From Butyriboletus loyo (lineage: Eukaryota; Basidiomycota; Agaricomycetes; Boletales; Boletaceae): a stretch of 35,862 nt of DNA. The notes under the pieces are model-generated. The model searched no databases and was not told the origin of the DNA. It was given only the letters and a program-made list of their open reading frames with translations. A program made the translations under genes and the position numbers. Positions 9,797 through 19,854 of the stretch are shown here, piece after piece (the stretch's first letter is position 1; the number at the start of each line of letters is the position of its first letter). The DNA lies in assembly GCA_038093515.1 (NCBI GenBank), contig JBBPSI010000237.1:1-35862 (forward strand). The letters are read 5' to 3'.

Positions 9797-10091
9797 TTTC
9801 GGAATTGGTAAAGTCTGAGCAGGCGCACCGAGGGCAATGAAGGATGCAAGGGTGAATATATCAGTGGAAAGACTCACTGATAATATGAGAGTGAGAGTAT
9901 CGCAAACAGAGTACTTGAAAGAGTATAAGGAGCAAGGCTCAACTTAGAGATATCGCAGTAGTGATGATAGAACTGAAAGATCTAGAGAAAAGCAACAAGA
10001 CCTAAGGTCTGTCTTATATACAGTACAAGAGTGTTTGTACTTGTGTTCTGTATAGTACCTTTATAAGGTATAGTATGAAATACATGATGAT

Positions 10092-10904
10092 TGTTACGCT
10101 GATAGCGCACAATAACTAGCAGCGAGCACTTGACTAGGGGCTCGAGCCTAATAAGGAAATGGCCGACTCGCATAAACGACGCTATCGGGTGTCTTGCAAA
10201 GCAAGTATCGGCGAGATCTTGTGTGGTGGCGACCAGACGAGATCGAGCAGGCTCTTATCGGCTTTATCGGCAAGAGATGGGTATATTGCTAGATTACTAT
10301 GCACTTGGTAGATGCGTAGAATTAGCTAGAGAACTCGTAGTGTCCTAAGTACGAGTATATATACTAATGTCTATCGTGCACAGACCGAGCTGTGCGTGGC
10401 AGCGAAGGGCTAAGGGCTATGAGTCTGTCCGAAAGCGGCGAAGGGGAAGCGGCAAAGTGCTGGTAACGGGGCAAGCTCCGAGCAAGAAGGCGACATCGTC
10501 AACGAATGAGAAGGTCAGAAGATGAAGTGACAATGTCCATGAGGTGAGCCCCACAGGGCGAAGGGTGCACGAACGGCGGAGCCCTTGGATACGGGTCTCG
10601 ACGCGAAGGTACAGACGTGTCGTAATCTAGTCACGTGCTAGTCACGTGATGTAAGAAATGTCATTGGTCAAGGAAGAGGGGACGCAACAGCTCAGCTGAA
10701 GGTCCGGCCCTACGGGGCGAGAAGACAGGGGCTATCTCGGTGCAACGGCACAGAGACTCGCAGAAGCGACCGGGGAAGTGGATAACGTCCACTAGACGAC
10801 TAAGGAGCGAGCGATGGGCGGCATCGCAAGACGGCGGGGGTGGCGGGGACGCGTGAGCGTGGGAAAACGAGTGGCGAGGTACACTTAGGGGTAAAACTGT
10901 AACA
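10092..10904 (-). repeat. solo Gyp2 LTR (813 bp)
   Basis: Termini (minus strand) are TGTTACAGTTTTACC...GCGTAACA, matching the Gyp2 3' LTR at 13143-13961. Flanks are ATGAT (10087-10091) and ACGAT (10905-10909), a 5-bp duplication with a single C/T difference at a CpG. Contains the GGTCTGTGC dyad before a TATATATAC box and CACGTG sites. It splits the Cop1 5' LTR. Confidence 0.9.
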
Positions 10905-10976
10905 ACGATATGATAGAGATAAGAGATAAGACTAAGCATATTGTCCAATAGCATAATAAGAGCTATTTGAAAGGCA
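10905..10976 (-). repeat. Cop1 5' LTR, outer 72 bp
   Basis: Short AT-rich segment between the solo Gyp2 LTR and Gyp2 pol. It is assigned to the Cop1 LTR because the 5-bp duplication around 10092-10904 makes it continuous with 10091 and below. Nothing coding is seen in it. Confidence 0.55.
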
Positions 10977-13100
10977 GTCCAATCGTTCATCGGATTCTGC
11001 AACTTCTATCGCCGCTTCATAAGCAACTTCTCGGCGATATCACGGCCTCTTCATGATTTGACGAAGAAGAGCACGAAATGGGAATGGACCCCTGAACACG
11101 AAAGCGCTTTCCTGAAGATCAAGGAGATCTTCCTACAGCAGCCTGTCCTGGCGATGCCGGACACGACACGGGAGTTCAAGGTCATGACGGACGCCTCCCT
11201 CACGGCAACAGGAGCCGTGCTGATGCAGAACGACGGCAATGGGGATTTGCACCCATGTGCCTACCTATCCAAGACGCTCTCCCCGGCAGAGCGCAACTAC
11301 GACATCTATGACAGGGAACTACTGGCTGTCATCCACGCCCTAGAAGAGTGGCGTCACTACCTCAGGGGGACTGGTCATCCCGTAACGATACTAACCGACC
11401 ACAAGAACCTGACGTACTTCCGTCAGCCAAACAAGTTGTCACGACGACAAGCAAGGTGGATGATGTATCTGCAGGATTACGACATCAAGTTCCATCACCT
11501 CCCCGGAACCGCTATGGGCCCCGCAGACGCCCTCTCTCGCCGAGACGAAGTTGATACCTCGGCCGACAATCAGGAAGTCGTCTTACTCCCTGATTCAGTA
11601 TTCATCAAAGCGCTCGACACCGCGCTAGCAGAAAAGATGGTCGTGTCTACCGAGAACGACCCGCTCGTACAGAAGGCCTTGTCAGCTATGTACGAAGCCT
11701 CCCCGATATTCCCTCGTTCAGCCCCCCACGATTGGCTGTTCGAAAACGACAAGTTATACTACAAGGGACGCCTCTATGTGCCAGAGGAAGCGCGTCACCC
11801 CCTTGTAAAGGAACTCCACGAGGGCCCCGCCGGCGGCCATGGAGGTATATTCAGGACGCAGAACTTAGTCCAACGGGACTACTGGTGGCCCGGAATGGGC
11901 TCTTTTATCAGGAAATTCGTCACAGGTTGCGCGGTTTGCCAGGCAAACAAGGTCAACACACACCCGACAGTACCCGGGCTTACCCCGTTATCCAGCACCG
12001 CCACACGGCCGTTTCAGCAAGTATCCGTTGATCTCATCACGGATCTCCCGGAGTCTATGGGATTTGATTCGGTAATGGTCGTGGTAGACCATGGCCTTAC
12101 GAAGGGGGTAATTTTCATACCTTGCAACAAGACGATCGACGCAGCAGGCGTCGCACAACTCTTCTTCGATAAAGTTTTCACCAGATTTGGTTTGCACGAT
12201 CGGTGCATCTCGGACCGCGGTCCACAATTCGCCTCAGCCTTCGCACGGGAATTAGCAAGGCTGCTAAAATACGACCTCGCCCTCTCCTCAGCATACCACC
12301 CCCAGACGGACGGCGAGACAGAACGAGTTAACCAGGAACTCGAGACATACCTCCGCATCTTTTGCGATGGACGCCCTGACAGATGGGCCAGCATACTCCC
12401 CATGGCGGAGTTTTCTCATAATTCGACCACGCACTCGGTCACAGGAAAGACGCCGTTCTCGCTCATGATCGGCTATGAACCACGCGCGTACCCGGCGTTA
12501 GGACGGACGTTCCTACCGGCATTAGAAGCAAGGCTCTCGGACTTAGCGGCAAGTCGCGAAGAAGCCTCGGAAGCACACGACAAGGCACGGCGCCTTATGA
12601 AAGAGCGGATCACCACGAAGTTTAAGCCGTGGAAGGTTGGAGATAAAGTATGGCTAGAAGGCCGCAACCTTAGGCTCAGGTACCAGTCGCGGAAACTCGC
12701 GCCGAAACGGGAAGGCCCCTTTGAGGTGGCACAAGTAATTTCTCCCGTCGCATTCCACCTACGACTCCCCCCTACCTGGAAGATACACGACGTCTTCCAC
12801 GCCTCTCTCCTGTCGTCTTACAGGGAGACCCCAGAGCACGGCCCCAACTATACGAACCCGCCCCCAGAAACCATAGAAGGCGAAGAGGAGTACGAAGTAG
12901 AAAAGATCCTCTCGCATAGAGGCACCAGAAATCGGAGACAGTACTTGGTCTCCTGGAAAGGATACTCCACCGCCGAGAACACCTGGGAACCAGAAGGGAA
13001 TTTGGACAATTCCATGCCGTTGCTGCGAGCATACAAGGCTCGCCACCAGAAGGACTTCCCCACGTCCGCCCGCTCCCTCATCATTGCCGCCGCCGTCTAG
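10977..13100 (+). CDS. pol: Gyp2 pol, 5'-truncated: RT end, RNase H, integrase, chromodomain
   Basis: The frame is open from 10977 (VQSFIGFCNFYRRF, the end of Gypsy RT) to the stop at 13100, 707 residues visible; the RT catalytic part is missing. RNase H shows D72 (TDASLTATG), E114 and D141 (LTDHKNL). The integrase has the H2C2 zinc finger (H281, H288, C318, C321) and a DD35E triad D352, D413 and E449 (SVDLITDL, SDRGPQF, TERVNQ). A chromodomain (YEVEKIL ... WEPEGNL, about 639-690) marks it as a chromovirus and would target histone-modified chromatin. There are no stops or missing catalytic residues, so this is the youngest-looking coding copy here. No tail ORF follows: only 42 nt separate the stop from the LTR. 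Confidence 0.92.
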   Translation, partial: VQSFIGFCNFYRRFISNFSAISRPLHDLTKKSTKWEWTPEHESAFLKIKEIFLQQPVLAMPDTTREFKVMTDASLTATGAVLMQNDGNGDLHPCAYLSKTLSPAERNYDIYDRELLAVIHALEEWRHYLRGTGHPVTILTDHKNLTYFRQPNKLSRRQARWMMYLQDYDIKFHHLPGTAMGPADALSRRDEVDTSADNQEVVLLPDSVFIKALDTALAEKMVVSTENDPLVQKALSAMYEASPIFPRSAPHDWLFENDKLYYKGRLYVPEEARHPLVKELHEGPAGGHGGIFRTQNLVQRDYWWPGMGSFIRKFVTGCAVCQANKVNTHPTVPGLTPLSSTATRPFQQVSVDLITDLPESMGFDSVMVVVDHGLTKGVIFIPCNKTIDAAGVAQLFFDKVFTRFGLHDRCISDRGPQFASAFARELARLLKYDLALSSAYHPQTDGETERVNQELETYLRIFCDGRPDRWASILPMAEFSHNSTTHSVTGKTPFSLMIGYEPRAYPALGRTFLPALEARLSDLAASREEASEAHDKARRLMKERITTKFKPWKVGDKVWLEGRNLRLRYQSRKLAPKREGPFEVAQVISPVAFHLRLPPTWKIHDVFHASLLSSYRETPEHGPNYTNPPPETIEGEEEYEVEKILSHRGTRNRRQYLVSWKGYSTAENTWEPEGNLDNSMPLLRAYKARHQKDFPTSARSLIIAAAV

Positions 13101-13130
13101 AGTTTGATCGAACCAGGAGTTTCGATCTTG

Positions 13131-13142
13131 TACGGGGGGTAA
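13131..13142 (+). other. Gyp2 polypurine tract
   Basis: The run CGGGGGGTAA lies immediately before the 3' LTR, the same position and ending as in Gyp1 and Gyp3. Confidence 0.65.
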
Positions 13143-13961
13143 TGTTACAGTTTTACCCCTAAGCGTACCCCGCCACTCGTTTTCCCACGCTCACGCGTCC
13201 CCGCCGACCCCGCCGCCTCGCGATGCCGCCCATCGCCCGCTCCCTAGTCGCCTAGTGGACGTTATCCACTTCCCCGGTCGTTCCAGCAAGTCTCAGTGTC
13301 ACTACACTGAGATAGCCCCTGTCTTGTCGCCCCGTCAGGCCGGACCTTCAGCTGAGCTGTCGCGTCCCTTCTTCTTTATCCAATGACATTTGTTACATCA
13401 CGTGACTAGCATGTGACTAGATTACGATGCATCAGTACCTTCGCGTCGAGACCCGTATCCAAGGGCTCCGCCATTCGCGCACCCTTCACCCTGTGGGGCT
13501 CGCCTCATGGACATCGTCACTTCACCTTCAGCACTTCTCATTCGCTGACGATGTCGCCATCTTGCTCGGAGCATAGCTCCCTCGTTACCGGCACTTTGCC
13601 ACCTCTTCATTCGCCGCTATGACTCGAACAGACTCATAGCCCTTTGCCCTTCGCTGCCACGCACAGCTCGGTCTGTGCATGATACCCTCCAGTATATATA
13701 CTCGTACTTAGAGTAGTACGACTTCTCTAGCTAATTCTACGCATCTACCAAGTGCATAGTAATCTAGCAGTATACCCCATCTGCCGATAGAGCCGATAAG
13801 CTTCAGCTCGATCTCGTCTGGTCGCCACCTTACGACATCTCGCCGACACTTGCTCTGCAGAAGCCCGATAGCGTCGTCTACGCGAGTCGGCCATTTCCTC
13901 ATTAGGCTCGAGCCCCTAGTCAAGTGCTCGCTGCTAGTTATTGTGCGCTATCAGCGTAACA
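13143..13961 (+). repeat. Gyp2 3' LTR (819 bp)
   Basis: The LTR begins TGTTACAGTTTTACC and ends GCTATCAGCGTAACA. Landmarks: CACGTGAC near 13400, the dyad GCACAG-CTCGGT-CTGTGC at 13661-13678, TATATATAC from 13693, and a short dyad CGTACT...AGTACG at 13703-13720 just before the predicted start. It is followed by Cop2 LTR sequence, so Gyp2 inserted into Cop2; the expected duplication CCTGG (13962-13966) has its partner outside the window. Confidence 0.92.
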
Positions 13962-14121
13962 CCTGGAGCTCACTGTCAGAAACTGGGAGACAAAGACAGT
14001 GAGCTCCAAGCTACATGCGAAGCGCTACAACAACAGTAAATAATGCGCCACAATGTGGCTGACAGTATGACTAAGGTAACACTCTAGAAATGCGCAGAGT
14101 GCGAAATAAGCAAATGTAACA
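13962..14121 (-). repeat. Cop2 3' LTR fragment (160 bp)
   Basis: On the minus strand, 36 bp after the RNase H stop, a purine stretch (CAGGGGAAAG) is followed by TGTTACATTTGC, the expected polypurine tract and LTR start. The LTR is cut at 13961 by the Gyp2 end. It differs from all other LTRs in the window; assignment rests on position. Confidence 0.55.
13964..14008. repeat. perfect 14-bp inverted repeat with 17-nt loop
   Basis: The arm TGGAGCTCACTGTC at 13964-13977 is exactly repeated in reverse complement at 13995-14008. It starts 2 bp after the end of the Gyp2 LTR, within the Cop2 LTR remnant. It may be an internal hairpin of the Cop2 LTR; nothing else explains it. Confidence 0.7.
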
Positions 14122-14157
14122 CTTTCCCCTGATTGCACATCTCTGCACAATATCAAT

Positions 14158-14598
14158 CTAACTTCCCCCGAATGGGGCAAGTCCAATGAGTTCGCAGAAC
14201 TGCTGCACTTTAGCACGAGGCAGCGCTTTGGTGAGCAGATCAGCAGGCATACTAGCAGTTGGTACGAAATGAGGAGAAATGACACCTGTATCAACCACAT
14301 CTCGCAACCAATACCACCTGAGGTCGAGCTGCTTCATGTGACCATGATGCTCAGGGTGTTTGGCAACCTGGATCGCTGACTGGTTGTCCATGTGCAGGGT
14401 GGATGCACCGGGGAGCTCAAAACCGAGTCCCTGGAGCATTTTGCGCATCCAGACAATCTCCTTGCCAGCTTTGCATGCAGCAATGTACTCAGCCTCAGTT
14501 GTCGACAAAGCAACAATGGGCTGTCACTTGGACATCCAGGAGACGACACCAGTGCCAATCTTGACAACATATGCGCCAGTGGAGCGACCAGAGGTGGG
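14158..14598 (-). pseudogene. pol: Cop2 RNase H (3' end of Copia pol)
   Basis: The fragment begins near PTSGRSTGAYVVKIGTGVVS and includes the Copia RNase H landmarks ALSTTEAEYIA, GKEIVWMRKML, HMDNQSAI, KQLDLRWYWLRD and ADLLTKALPR, ending at 14158. One TGA (14526-14524) lies between SWMSK and QPIVALS, where a basic residue is usual. The upstream part is replaced by Gyp1 gag sequence: removing the solo LTR at 14602-15451 joins the two at about 14601/15452. It cannot be shown whether Cop2 is the same family as Cop1, because the retained parts do not overlap. Confidence 0.85.
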
Positions 14599-14601
14599 GA
14601 G

Positions 14602-15451
14602 TGTTACAGTTTTACCCCTAAGTGTACACCGCCACTCGTTTTCCCACGCACATGCGTCCCCACCGCCCCCGCCATCTTGCGATCCCACGCACATGCGTCC
14701 CCGCCGCCCCCGCCATCTTGCGATGCCACCCATCACCCGCTCCCCAGTCACCTAGTGGACATTATCCACTTCCCCGGTCGTTCCGCAAGTCTCAGTGTTG
14801 CTACACTGAGATAGCCCCTGTCTTCTCGCCCTGTCGGGCCGGACCCACAGTTGAGCTGTCGCGTCCTTCATTTCTTGACCAATGACATTTGTTACATCAC
14901 GTGACTAGCATGTGATTAGATTACGACGTGTCAGTACCTTCATGTCGAGACCCATATCCATGTTCACGTCCCCTTTGCCCTGTGGGCTGCACCTCGTGGA
15001 CATCGTCACTTCGTCTTCTGCTCTTCTCATTCGCTGACGATGTCGCCACCTTACCCGGAGCTTCGCTCCCTCGTTACCAGCACTTTGCCACTCCACATTT
15101 CATGGTTATGACTCGACGCGACTCATAACCCTTCACCCTCACTGCCACGCACAGCTCGGTCTGTGCACCATATCTATTCAGTATATATACCAGCGTACTT
15201 AGCATAGTACGGCTTCCCTAGCTAATTCTACGCATCTACCAAGTGCCTAGCAATCTAGCTTATACCCCATCTGCCGATAGAGCCGATAAGCTTCAGCTCG
15301 ATCTTGTCTGGTCGCCACCATACAACATCTCGCCGACACTTGCTCTGCAGAAGCCCAATAGCATCATCTACGCGAGTTGGCCATCTTCCCGATTAGGCTC
15401 GAGCCCCTATTCAAGCGCTCACTGCTAGTTGTTTCGCACTCCAGCATAACA
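14602..15451 (+). repeat. solo Gyp2 LTR (850 bp)
   Basis: Termini TGTTACAG...CAGCATAACA and duplication GGGAG at 14597-14601 and 15452-15456 show a complete insertion. It is about 30 bp longer than other copies because of a 41-bp tandem duplication (14643-14724). It carries many C-to-T and G-to-A differences at CpG relative to 13143-13961. Confidence 0.92.
14643..14724 (+). repeat. 41-bp tandem duplication inside Gyp2 LTR
   Basis: Units at 14643-14683 and 14684-14724 both begin CCCACGCACATGCGT and differ by one base (A/G). Other Gyp2 LTRs in the window have a single unit. Confidence 0.85.
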
Positions 15452-16060
15452 GGGAGAGGGCTTGGAAGAGGAGGAGAAGGTGGAAATATAGTGCTTCCCT
15501 GTGCAGAGGTTGTCAATGCACTTGTGCTGTGCGTGGAAGGCGGAGGTCTTTTCGGCCCATCCAGCGAGTGTGGTGGGAGGTTTCTTGCATGAGAGAACAG
15601 ATTCAGCGAGGCGAGGGTCGAGTCCACGAATGAACCACTCAATGAGAGCCTTCTCATCGGTGATTCCTGACTTAGCAGCGAGGAGTTGGAACTCCGTGAC
15701 GTAGGTGTCGTAGCCGTCCTTGCGGTTGGCTTTGTTCTGGGTGAGGTTCCCCAGGTCAATTCTGGCACTTTCTCCTATGTCAAAGGGATGGAAGACTCTT
15801 TGGAAGTCCTCGCAGACCGTCGTGAACTCTTTCTGCCGTTCGGTGGGGTGTCCGTCTAGGAGAAGGCCCATCCATCCTTCGGAGAATGTCTTTCCCTTTC
15901 CTTCGCTCATCTTCATGAGAAGAGCATTGATCTTTGATTTGTTGTCGGGGAAGGCCGACTGGTTGGCGTCGAAGTAAGTGCGCATGGCGAGGAGCCATCG
16001 CGAGGCATCTTCGTTCAGGCTGGAGAAGTCCTTAGGGACGATGTTTTTCTTTTTGGACAT
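15452..16060 (-). pseudogene. gag: Gyp1 gag, 3'-truncated
   Basis: The ATG at 16060 gives MSKKKNIVPKDFSSLNEDA, about 90% identical by eye to the plus-strand gag from 30971, through DLGNLTQNKANRKDGYDTYV to TFSSSSKPS, where it is replaced by Cop2 RNase H. The zinc knuckle is lost. As in the other copy, a frame rich in Pro and Asp is readable upstream of the ATG, here broken by a TAA at 16195-16193. No stop is seen within the retained gag. Confidence 0.88.
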
Positions 16061-16438
16061 GTCATCGTCATCGTCGTCTTCGACGGGGAATGCGGGAGGA
16101 TAGTATGGCAGGGACGGGGAGCAAGAGATGTGGGGGGTGCAATCAAGGTAGTCGCTGCTATAGTCATTGTCGTTGGGCTCTTGTTCAGATCCTTACCCTA
16201 GACCCTGGTAAGAGGGTTGGTAAGAGGGTTCGGGTTGGTATGAGGATTCGGGGTCAGACTGGGGTTGAGGGTCTGGCTGGGTGGGAGAGTGTGGTGGTGA
16301 TGGGTTGTCGATAACGATGGGTTCTGGTTCAGGAGAGGGAACACGGAAGGAGCAACCAACACGTCTTGATCGTGGGGTGGTAATGGTGGGCGAGAGGGGA
16401 GGGCGGCTTTACTGCTGAGAAGCAGAAGCAAGGTGAAG

Positions 16439-16448
16439 ATCTAGTTCT
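16439..16448 (-). other. Gyp1 self-priming PBS
   Basis: AGAACTAGAT on the minus strand lies 2 nt after the LTR end and is the exact complement of ATCTAGTTCT inside the LTR at the predicted transcript start. Same arrangement as 30571-30580. Confidence 0.7.
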
Positions 16449-16450
16449 TT

Positions 16451-16876
16451 TGTTACGCTGGGCGCTAACAACTAGAACAGTGAGGAGGCACTCTGGAGTA
16501 GCCTCAGGACTCATGGAGCGTTTCTGAGCTGGGTCTCAGACTATGTCTTAGTGCGCACACTAAGAGTCTGGAAGGAAACTAATTGCTAGCAGGTAACTGC
16601 ATAGAACTAGATAAAGTACATGGGTGTAAAGACCGAGTCTTTATACTACTGGGGTCTGCACACAGACCATGTCCCCAATCGGGTCATAAGGGTAAAAGAC
16701 GAATGTGGAAGGAATACTCTAGAAGCTTCTGGAGTATGAGAGAAAGTGTGTCCATGCGCGGGAAGTGATGACTAAGCTAGAACGGTTCGTACCGTTCAAA
16801 GGGAACTAGCAAAAGGCTAGGCGAATGAAGTAGTCCAAGTGGTAATGGAGAGAAAAAGTATACCACTACCGTAACA
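16451..16876 (-). repeat. Gyp1 5' LTR (426 bp)
   Basis: Minus-strand orientation, TGTTACGGTAGTGG...CAGCGTAACA, followed by PBS and gag. It abuts Gyp3 reverse transcriptase at 16877, so this Gyp1 inserted into Gyp3. A dyad AAAGAC-TCG-GTCTTT follows the TATA box. Confidence 0.92.
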
Positions 16877-19844
16877 CCCTTCCTCTAATATCCGACCTTG
16901 TCGATAAACTAAAAGATGCCAAGGTCTTCACCAAGTTTGACGTTCAATGGGGATACAACAATGTATGAATCAAGGATGGAGATCAATGGAAAGCCGCCTT
17001 CATCACGCACAAAGGACTCTTTGAACTGACAGTAATGTTTTTCGGACTTTCCAACTCTCCCCCCACGTTCCAAAGATTTATGAATGATTCGTTCAGAGAC
17101 CTCATCGCAGAAGGATGGCTTGTCATTTACATGGACGACATCCTCATCTTCTCCCCCGATGAAGAAACCCATCAAGAAAGAACCCGACGAGTCCTCCAAC
17201 AAATGAAGGAACTCAATCTATGTCTTAAACTAGAAAAATGCAATTTTGCAACAAAAGAAGTTGAATACCTCGGAATGATCATCAAACCAGGGCAGGTGGC
17301 AATGGATCCAGTGAAGTTGAAAGGGATTTCAGAATGGCCGACACCCCAGAAGGTCAAAGATGTGCAATCCTTCCTAGGATTCGCCAATTTCTATTGATGA
17401 TTTATTCCCCATTATTCTGACATTGCCTGACCTCTCCTGGACTTGACGAAGAAGACACAAGCATGGGAATGGCTCGAACGTCAACAAATTGCCTTCACCG
17501 CCCTCAAGAATATATTCCTCTCAGAACCAGTCCTCCCATGCCAGACTTGGCCAGGCCATTTGCAATAACCACCGATGCCTCGAAACACGCCTCAGGAGGA
17601 GTCCTTTTACAGGCTGATGCCAATGGAGAATGGCACCCCTGCACCTACCTTTCTCAAACCTTCTCCCCAGCAGAACAAAACTATGACATCTACGATCGAG
17701 AACTCCTTGCAGTAATCAGAGCCCTGAAAACATGGCGCCACTACCTCCAAGGATCTCAGTACCCAGTAAACGCCTTTACTGATCACAAGAACCTTACATA
17801 CTTCCGACAACCACAGAAGCTGAACCGATGCCAAGAACAATGGCTTCTAGACCTTGCGGACTTTGATCTAAAGATGACCCATGTACCAGGAAAGGATCTC
17901 TCAGCCCCCGATGCGTTATCTCTGTTGCGAGGCAACGCGCAGTCGAATGCTAGCACGTAGTACCCTTTCACACAAGGTCCCACTACAGTTGCAGGTCTAC
18001 ACAAAGACCTGGCAAGATGGAATCAAGGAGCTTTAGCTTAATCCTCAACTGTTGCCAGCGAATAGACAAGTGGTTAAAACTAGGGAATCCTAGTCTAACC
18101 ACGAGCCTTTTTATATTGTACAAGGTCGCGCACAGACCATGCTGTGCATGTGAGGAATTACTATACATGGATAGACTAAAGAAGAGAAGCGCAACGGTGA
18201 TTAACCACACGAGGCGCGGGGATCAAAAGGAAGAGAAGTAAATGGAGATTAAATACATGTGTTGTGACGTCATAGAGTCTAGGCCCGGTCTAGGCCATGA
18301 CATCATATGCTTAGTCAGCAGGAGATCACATGTAAGTTCCCACGATCACGTGCGCTATGTCACGTGACCTTTGAAAGTGAAATCGACTAAGTCCGAATTG
18401 AAAGTGTACGAAGTGTACGAATAAAATGTTATGATTATAACAATCTCGATGACCCGACCTCATCCCCTCCACTGACACTGACAATGACAATGTCACCCTC
18501 CTTCCCACCACCCTCTTCGCCAACCTCATTGACACTGAACTGCGAGATCGTATCTCTTCATCCTCCTCTTCCGACCCCCTTGTCCTCGATTCCCTCCAAG
18601 CAATGGAAGGAACAATTCCCCAGAAATTGAAATTCAGATCTCGACTTTCTGACTGGAAATTTGATGCTGGCATCCTTACGTATCAAGGGCGGGTCTACAT
18701 CCCTGCAGATCTTCGAAAAACCGTGCTGGAGTGACACCATGACCACCCGACAGCAGGCCATCCTGGATACCTGAAAACCTGTCAACTGGTCGCTTCTGAA
18801 TGCTGGTGGCCTGGTCTTGCTACTTTCATCTGAAAGTACGTTGAAGGATGCGCAGCCTGTCAACAGAACAAAGCCAATACTCACCCAACAACCCCCCCCT
18901 TGACTCCAATCCCCTCCTCTGTAAAAGTATATGCCAGATTCGGATTATACGACAAGATAATCTCCAACAGAGGCCCTCAGTTTGCCTCTGCTTTTGCAAA
19001 AGAACTTGGAAAACTCCTAGGATACAACCTCTCCCTCTCAACAGCATACCACCCCCAGACAGACAGAGAAACAGAGAGAGTTAACCAGGAAGTTAAAACA
19101 TACCTTTGCATCTTTTGCAGAAATAATCCGTCCACCTGGGCAGATAACATCACCCATGCCGAATTCACACACAATCACTGTCCCCATTCAGTCACAGGGA
19201 AATCTCCATTCTTCTTAATGATGGGATATGAACCCCGTCCTTTTCCCACCATTATCTCCGAAATGAACCTTCCCGCTGTCAAAGAACGTTTGAAACAACT
19301 CACAGCAGCACGAAATGAAGCACTAGCAGCCCATGCCCTTGCCCAACAGACGATGAAATCTCGAAACATGCGCTCCTTCTCTCCCTTCTCAAAAGGTGAT
19401 AAAGTTTGGCTAGAAGCAAGAAACCTTCATCGATGAATCGAAAACCCAAAATTTGCCCCAAAAAGAGAAGGCCCATTTGTTATCATCGATACCCTATCCC
19501 CTATCACATACAAGCTCCGACTCCCCAAAACATGGAAGATTCATGACGTATTCCATGCTTCCCTCTTATCACCCTATCGTGAAAACGACGTTCATGGCCC
19601 GAATTTCCCAAAACCACCCCCTGACCTTATCGGTGGAGAAAAGGAGTTTGAAGTAGAAGCCATCTTATGACACAAAGGACCTCCCAATCGCTGCCGATTC
19701 CTGATCAAATGGAAAGGATATCCCACAGCTGACAACTCATGGGAACCCGAAAAGAACTTCAACAACGCCAAACAGTTGCTGAAAGATTATATGAAGAATC
19801 ATCCCCACGATTTCCCCCCTTCTCAACGAACCACCACCCGCTAA
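16877..19844 (+). pseudogene. pol: Gyp3 pol, heavily decayed, split by solo LTR
   Basis: RT is readable from [20 protein letters not shown] through the catalytic YMDDILIFS (17128 on) to FLGFANFY. RNase H follows (TDASKHASGGVL, YDIYDRELLAVIRAL, FTDHKNLTYF), then a solo LTR at 17923-18442, the zinc region (ATFI-KYVEGCAACQ), an integrase core and a chromodomain (FEVEAIL ... WEPEKNF), ending at 19844. Nine TGA codons occur (16966, 17395, 17398, 17428, 18450, 18732, 18831, 19434, 19668), usually where Gypsy pol has Arg, and a frameshift lies near 17540. About 55 residues holding the first integrase Asp are deleted between PLTPIPSS and the VYARFGLYDK segment. The second Asp is Asn (ISNRGPQF). The stop is 10 nt before the tail ORF. 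Confidence 0.9.
17923..18442 (-). repeat. solo LTR, family sLTR-b (520 bp)
   Basis: Plus-strand ends TGTTGCGAGG...GATTATAACA, duplication ATCTC at 17918-17922 and 18443-18447. Inserted between RNase H and integrase of Gyp3; the pol frame resumes in register. Contains the GGTCTGTGC dyad and CACGTG sites. Confidence 0.93.
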
Positions 19845-19854
19845 ACAAACAAAC

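Larger units (their letters stand above)
1985..10976 (-). mobile_element. Cop1, Ty1/Copia retrotransposon with extra leader ORFs, 3'-truncated at window edge
   Basis: Reading on the minus strand: 5' LTR (about 10976-9806, split by a solo Gyp2 LTR), PBS complementary to the tRNA-iMet anticodon arm (9796-9785), ORF A, ORF B, ORF C, gag, then protease-integrase-reverse transcriptase, cut inside RT at 1985 by Gyp1. The domain order PR-IN-RT is diagnostic of Copia. Three later solo LTRs (6176, 7593, 10092) lie inside it. The upstream junction at 10976/10977 falls in Gyp2 reverse transcriptase, so Cop1 probably inserted into Gyp2. RNase H and the 3' LTR are outside the window. Confidence 0.8.
9806..10976 (-). 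repeat. Cop1 5' LTR (tentative bounds), interrupted
   Basis: After subtracting the solo Gyp2 LTR (10092-10904) about 358 bp remain, starting TGCCTTTCAAATAG (10976) and ending near ...TTTACCA (9806), next to the PBS. A TATA box (TATATAAG, 10021-10014) lies within. The TG...CA ends are an inference because no second Cop1 LTR is present to compare; the 3' end could lie a few bases away. Confidence 0.5.
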
